64,000 nt of DNA from assembly GCA_022495005.1 (NCBI GenBank), contig JAGYXB010001067.1:496001-560000 (forward strand). Direction: 5' to 3'. This document shows positions 58,813 through 64,000 of this stretch, in pieces (the first letter of the stretch is position 1; every line of letters begins with the position of its first letter). The notes below the pieces were generated by a model. That model did no database searches. It saw nothing but the letters and a program-made list of their open reading frames with translations, and was not told the DNA's origin. Source of the stretch: Rhyacophila brunnea. Its lineage: Eukaryota > Arthropoda > Insecta > Trichoptera > Rhyacophilidae. The position numbers and the translations under genes were made by a program.

Positions 58813-60812
58813 GGGGTATATATTTGTATCGTGAAAAGGGGATTGTGAGTAAAATAAAATTTTAAATCCCGTGATGGGTATAGATAGGGTGAAGTCTTAC
58901 TACGTGACGGAGTGGCGAATACTAGGCGCGAACATAAAATGCCCTTTGCTAAGCTAAAATTAAAGAGGCGACATTCTATTCTAGTCTGTGCGAATATACG
59001 CCTCGAGTGGCGCTCGAACCTGTCTACGCTACAAAGTGGCTCTATTCTATTCTCTTAACAACATTCTGTACGTAGACATACACTCAGCGAGCGTCACAAA
59101 GCCGACACTGAAACTTATCGTTTCGCTATTATACATGGTGTCCGGAAATTTGTCATCAAAATTCAATTGGTGAGGATTTCAAAGAAAAATGTAAATTGAT
59201 ATTTACTACAACACAAAGTAGAGTATCTACATATAGTTTTGGTGTATAGAAGCCGCTTCAAAGGGTGAAAGAATTTATAGGGATAAACAACTCAATCCGT
59301 GTCAGCATTTTGATCGGCGATATTAAATAACTGCTCGCAATTAAAAATTCATTAATTTCTATTTTTCGTAGTGTCCAATTATTGCAAACTCGGTAAATAG
59401 CTTACTACATTTATAATTTCCGCGATATCTGTTTTTCCACATAGTCAGCCATATCCAATAACGTTAACTCCATATAGAGTAGCTGACTCAATTATAATAT
59501 ATATTTCTAAATATTCTTTACAATGTGAGAAAGTCAATAAATAGAGGATCATACATAATTCATTGGACATTCCCGGTCTGTCAGTATCTCAGTCTTTGTA
59601 TCGCTTCGCACAACATCTCATTCTATCGAGACTAGGACCTCGGAACAGTATCATAAGTATTGTAACATAACTATTGTAACATACTCTCGTACCAACTGTT
59701 TACGCTGCAAATAAAACTCGCTCCTCCATCCGTCGGAGCAATCACCAGATCTCGGCTTCCTCATCCACAATACCATGAAACCCACAGCTGTGAACCAACA
59801 AATGTATGGGCATATATCTGTCTTACTTATTAGTGCCTAAGCTATGCTATGCCGTGTGTATTAGCCCTAAGTTGTATTATCAGCATTCTTTGAAATCTTT
59901 TTGAAAATTAAAAAAATCAGTAAAAATTAAAGAAGCGTATCTTTCTCAATTTGTAGCTACATGTCTCCAGTAATTCTACAATAACAGGGAATACAAAAAT
60001 AATGTGAAGTGGGCAGCCTTCTGTAATAAGGTTTAATTCTTTAGTGTGGAGAAAAATATGGGATGCATGTAAAATAAAATGTTATTTCCAATAGTTAAAT
60101 TTGTATGAATTATAGTTTGTTATGTAAACAAAACTCGCATTCAATATTATTTGTAATAATTGTGAGGACACTCGGGTCGCTTTGTATTCCTTACATTTAA
60201 ACTTAAGAAATAAACCGAATCTGGCTTCAACGGATTGGTTTATGGTGACTGGCTTTCACATTTCGCGCTAATACCACCAACCTGAGCAAATTCTCTAGTT
60301 ATTAAATGAAAGATTTTTTGCATGCATATCCGATACTATGCCATAGTGGCAATATCCTCTAAATAACCCTTAATAAACTACCCTCAGCGTAAAATTTGAG
60401 TAAGATGACATGCGGTATATTCCGCTAGTGATCCCATTTCGAGACAATCGAGTTTGGTTTATTAATTGTTGGAGGGGAAACGGGGCAGAAAGGGGCCACG
60501 GGGGTAAATGTTGATTCTGGCTTCGTAGTGTCAAGGGATGACGCGGCTTTTTGTGCACGCTTCCCTCTTATTATCCTGCTAGGGGGTGGATAGGGGGCCT
60601 AGTAAGCGAATGCATATTCTACAGCTCACGTATCGGCGGCTAAAAGCATAACCTTTAAAATGGTGGATAAAAGCGTCGATGGGCAGGACCGTCGACAGGT
60701 AAAACGGCGAACGTAGCAAAATAAACGGAAAAACAAATCGTGAGCCCAATTAGTTTGGACACGAATTTTCTCAGAATTCTATCTGTCCCATATTATTATT
60801 CTAAAATGTACC
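58813..60812. other. Non-coding DNA, possible LTR remnant
   Basis: 59500-59780 has an LTR-like look (AATAAATAGAGG, then GAGACTAGGACCTCGG, then AATAAAACTCGC with the hairpin CTCCATCCGTCGGAG), but no borders could be set. 60370-60700 is less AT-rich without a recognised frame. Confidence 0.3.
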
Positions 60813-61050
60813 CACGATGGCCGCGCGGCTTAAGCGTCGGCCCCTAGCGACGTGGGTCCCAGGTTCGAATCCTAGATCTGGCAAGTACACATATTGTTTT
60901 TAAATTTTTGTATGAGTCAAAGAATGGACCTAATAGGACAATAGGTTGAGCAAGTGCCTGACATCCATTTCTCGTAAAAACAAAAATCTGTTAATACAAA
61001 CCTCCACTCTGTGAAGGCCCATATGATATTATTAGGATCGGACATGGTCG
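60813..61050 (+). mobile_element. tRNA-derived SINE, normal head-to-body order
   Basis: The head ATGGCCGCGCGGCTTAAGCG and B-box CCAGGTTCGAATCCTAG are followed by GTACACATATTGTTTTTAAA and the body ending ATTAGGATCGGACATGGTCG. Confidence 0.72.
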
Positions 61051-61178
61051 GAATAATCTATAACCGAACCATTTTTTTTATTTATTCATATGCTATGCTC
61101 CGTAGTCAACCCAGGTCAAATCTCTATGAGTCCGCTCGATAACGATGCCGGCCTCAAAGGATTTTGAGATAGATTTCC

Positions 61179-61270
61179 TTAAGAGCGTACATAAATGAAA
61201 CGGCAAATAATTTTCAACTGCATGTAGAACGAAATTACGGCCGCGATGCCATTCGGAGAGCAATAGTCGA
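61179..61270 (+). repeat. Second copy of the TTAA-bordered repeat end
   Basis: TTAA then GAGCGTACATAAATGAAACG and ACGGCCGCGATGCCATTCGG match the minus strand at 48457-48549. Confidence 0.55.
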
Positions 61271-63689
61271 GGCGTCTGTAAGGCGAGGCGAAGTATTTAT
61301 TTTATTAGGTAGAATAATATTCAAGGTACCTAAGCATTAGACAGTGTGCCTTCAGTGTGATGTGTGTGGCAAAAAATACCCTTTAGTTCAGCACTGTATA
61401 GATATTTACTCTTTTAATAGAGTGACTACGTCAAATCCTGGGAGTGCCTGCAAATATTTGCTTAGTATTAATTTCAATTCCACAGCTGCTTATGGTTCAA
61501 CTAACCCGCGAATCAAAGTGCACGGGAGGAATAATGTTTGGTAATTAATACGACTTCTAAAAAAAAGACTGCGCTTACGCCGCTGGAAAAGGGGTTTATT
61601 CTGTTTAGTACACAGACAATGTTGCCACCATACATTCATCACAATACAAAGGAACGATTATTATTAAAAAGGTTTTTTTTAAATAATTGTGAACATTAAC
61701 GACGCGGTCGGATCGTTAAAAGGTTGATCTATTAATATAGACAGATTATTTTCGGGCGATACCCTTTGGATTTAGAATGTGTTAATAATTGTACCGGATC
61801 CAATTTGTTAGAGATGGGTCGATGGATACGATACATTTATGGTCTTTATTGTCGATTGTTAACAGATGATAAAAAAACACGCAAATATTATAAATCGTTT
61901 AACTATACGAACATTCTATTGTTTTGTTAATAAAAATAATTTAAAAACAAACGAATTTAAATAATACACACGTAGTAATACGGGTCGTTCCTATGTTATG
62001 TAAAACAAACATGGATTATGCACTGTATGTGCCTATAATGGAAAATTTAACATACGTAAATTAACGGTAAATTGAATCAGTTATCCATTCATGAATTATG
62101 AAGTAACCATAAAGCAAACAATATGGAATTAAAATATGTTTGCAGACAATTTTCCAGGATTTTTTTGGGACTTGTAATAAATAATTGTATTTTACAATAA
62201 ATTCGCTAATTTGATTGTTGGTTTTTGCACAGTAACAAGCATTTTTTCGCCAATAAACTAATTTCCCAATACGCAGTGACGTTCCGTGGGGGTAGGCAGA
62301 TTGAGCATCGCTTGGGGGCGGCAGTTACTCTAAGGGCGGCAAATCGAGGAAACTCATTTGGAATATATAGAAATAGCTACCTAAACTTAGCAATAACGAA
62401 AATATTTCCATTAAAAAATTCAGTTCACTGGTTTTGTCGGATGCGCGATTTCTAGTTTACTTCCGTTGCTCTTCTACGTCCTTATTATACTGTTATTTTT
62501 TTAGTAATGCATCCATACAACACATTTCTTAGATATTGGAGTCATGAAAGGATGATAAAAATAATGTATGAAAAAAATGAGGCGGCATTTTGGCGCTGTT
62601 TTTCAGGTGGCATTTTATCTAGGGACGTCACTGAAAATACGACTATTGATTTCGTTATATAGAGAGTTTAAAATTAAGCAACATGAGCATCATATATCAT
62701 TCTAACAAATTTTAGGAAAAAAATACAATAATTACTTAGTATATTTATATGCAAAGTTGTACCCCGACTTACGTGAATTCGACTTAAGCGATATTCGACG
62801 GACCCACCTGTCAGGGTATCTGCGTAACTGCAGCCCAAGATACATCGGTACATGAACATACAAACATTGTATTCTGTACGAAAGTTGGAACTCAACGGTT
62901 TCCGAACATTGAATATATTATGATACAAATATAATGTACGCGGATGGAAAACAATGTTCTTGTATAGCTGATGTTCTTGGTCCGGAATAGGCTTTAGATC
63001 TCGAATGGTAAAATGTTTAATAAGATGTTAAAAAAATATTTGTAGATATAATCGTTCAATTTAGGTTAACACAACGATATTTTTAGATTCCATTACGTAT
63101 CCTGCAACATGCAGAGGATTTTAATCATGCTAAACAGCTGTCATAAATTCTTGCTAAAAAGAGCGAAAAATAACTTCGCTTAATTTGAATACGCAGCGGA
63201 ATATGAAAATATGTAGTTCCTAATTAGAATATAAAATTCATCACTACACGAATTGAATAATTCATCCGGGCAACACTAATCTACATAATATACATATCCG
63301 CGGGGTTCTGTTTTACGTTCCAAATTTGAATTTGTAGCGGAGCATTCTTCCGCCAAATGCAAATCATGAACACACGTATGACCATAGACAATCGAGCAGA
63401 ATCAGGTAAGTACGTTGACATATCGGGAGCGAACTAGGAGCGAATGTACGACAAAATTAGAGGCACGCCGACTGAATGAATATTTATCGAACACGTTCCA
63501 GTGACACCCTTAAAAAATGTCAAGATTCGCTAAATGAATAATTGATTATCGGAGCTCTTTGATATTATCGCAAATGTATTACAAATTCACACAAAAAAGG
63601 AATTGCATGTAAATGACATTATCAATAACGGTCGTATTTTTTTTTGTTTTAGGATTTTACAAATCGTATTTATTAAAATTTTTGTAGAG
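61271..63689. other. Non-coding or unassigned DNA at the right edge
   Basis: Short frames (for example 61344-61544 and 62225-62455 plus strand) lack recognisable motifs. No Fas2 signal-peptide exon could be identified here. Confidence 0.35.
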
Positions 63690-63930
63690 ACTATTGTCTG
63701 AAAACGTTTAGGACTGCGGTGGATGGGCCATGTAGAAAGAATAAAAGAATATTTGACGCCAAAATAACCATCAAGTAGGTGCCATAGAGGAAGAATGTGA
63801 TGGGTAAGCAAGCCAAAGAATTGGGTTGATCGCTTTGATGAAGATTGGCGCCCCATGGAAAGGACTGGGAAATGGAGAAAAGTGTCGAGAGACAGAAGTC
63901 GATGAAAAGCTGTTGTGAAGAATGCTGAAT
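63690..63930 (+). pseudogene. 3' fragment of a third non-LTR retrotransposon lineage
   Basis: The plus strand reads RLRWMGHVERIKEYLTPK and, after a stop and frame change, WVDRFDEDWRPMERTGKW and RKVSRDRSR. This follows the usual C-terminal order (RLRW.GHV.R... W.D... W..R) of endonuclease/RT elements. It is divergent from the 27.9, 42 and 47 kb families. Confidence 0.6.
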
Positions 63931-64000
63931 CGGACAATGCGATATATATCTGATATAAAATTATAGGATATGAACTTTGCATACTCCACCGCCACGTATG

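Noticed and set aside
63375..63412. Plus-strand ATG followed by CAG|GTAAGT as a first exon of another gene
   Set aside because: A single donor after 12 codons without further exons is not enough support.
1..64000. CRISPR arrays, operons or other prokaryotic systems
   Set aside because: No regularly spaced repeats of that kind; introns, MITEs and non-LTR elements show animal nuclear DNA.

Overview
The window is insect nuclear DNA. It is AT-rich and intron-bearing, full of small DNA transposons and non-LTR retroelements, and contains short TTAGG-type tracts. The order cannot be fixed from the sequence.

One host gene is recognisable. It is a Fasciclin 2 (NCAM-type neural cell adhesion molecule) orthologue on the minus strand, from 40660 down to 15823. 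Twelve coding exons join in phase into about 762 residues: five Ig domains, two fibronectin III domains and a short hydrophobic GPI-type tail. The signal-peptide exon is not found, so the 5' end lies in the repeat-rich right part of the window or beyond it. A strong internal splice donor in the last exon, right after the second FN3 domain, suggests alternative C-termini. An in-phase candidate terminal exon lies at 12979-13091.

The introns are packed with mobile DNA. Two full-length piggyBac elements with intact 552-residue transposases of identical protein sequence sit in inverted orientation in two Fas2 introns (19361-21986 plus strand, 35557-38183 minus strand). They have TTAA target duplications and only three differences noticed by eye. 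Copy 1 is nested in an older decayed DNA transposon (16400-22181) of a poorly described family. Other residents are a Penelope-type GIY-YIG ORF, 5'-truncated non-LTR copies, several hAT, pogo-like and piggyBac-like MITEs, and a 2.2 kb LTR-like insertion inside an hAT MITE.

Left flank (1-15.8 kb, downstream of Fas2): no gene, but a series of palindromic MITEs and a 2.85 kb TIR element holding a pogo-like MITE. Right flank (40.7-64 kb, upstream of or within the first intron of Fas2): truncated RTE-like copies with target duplications, an hAT MITE with palindromic subterminal repeats, tRNA-derived SINEs (one with an inverted 5' half), a long foldback element, a broken hAT transposase, and a cluster of about 400 bp repeats. 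No second host gene could be supported.
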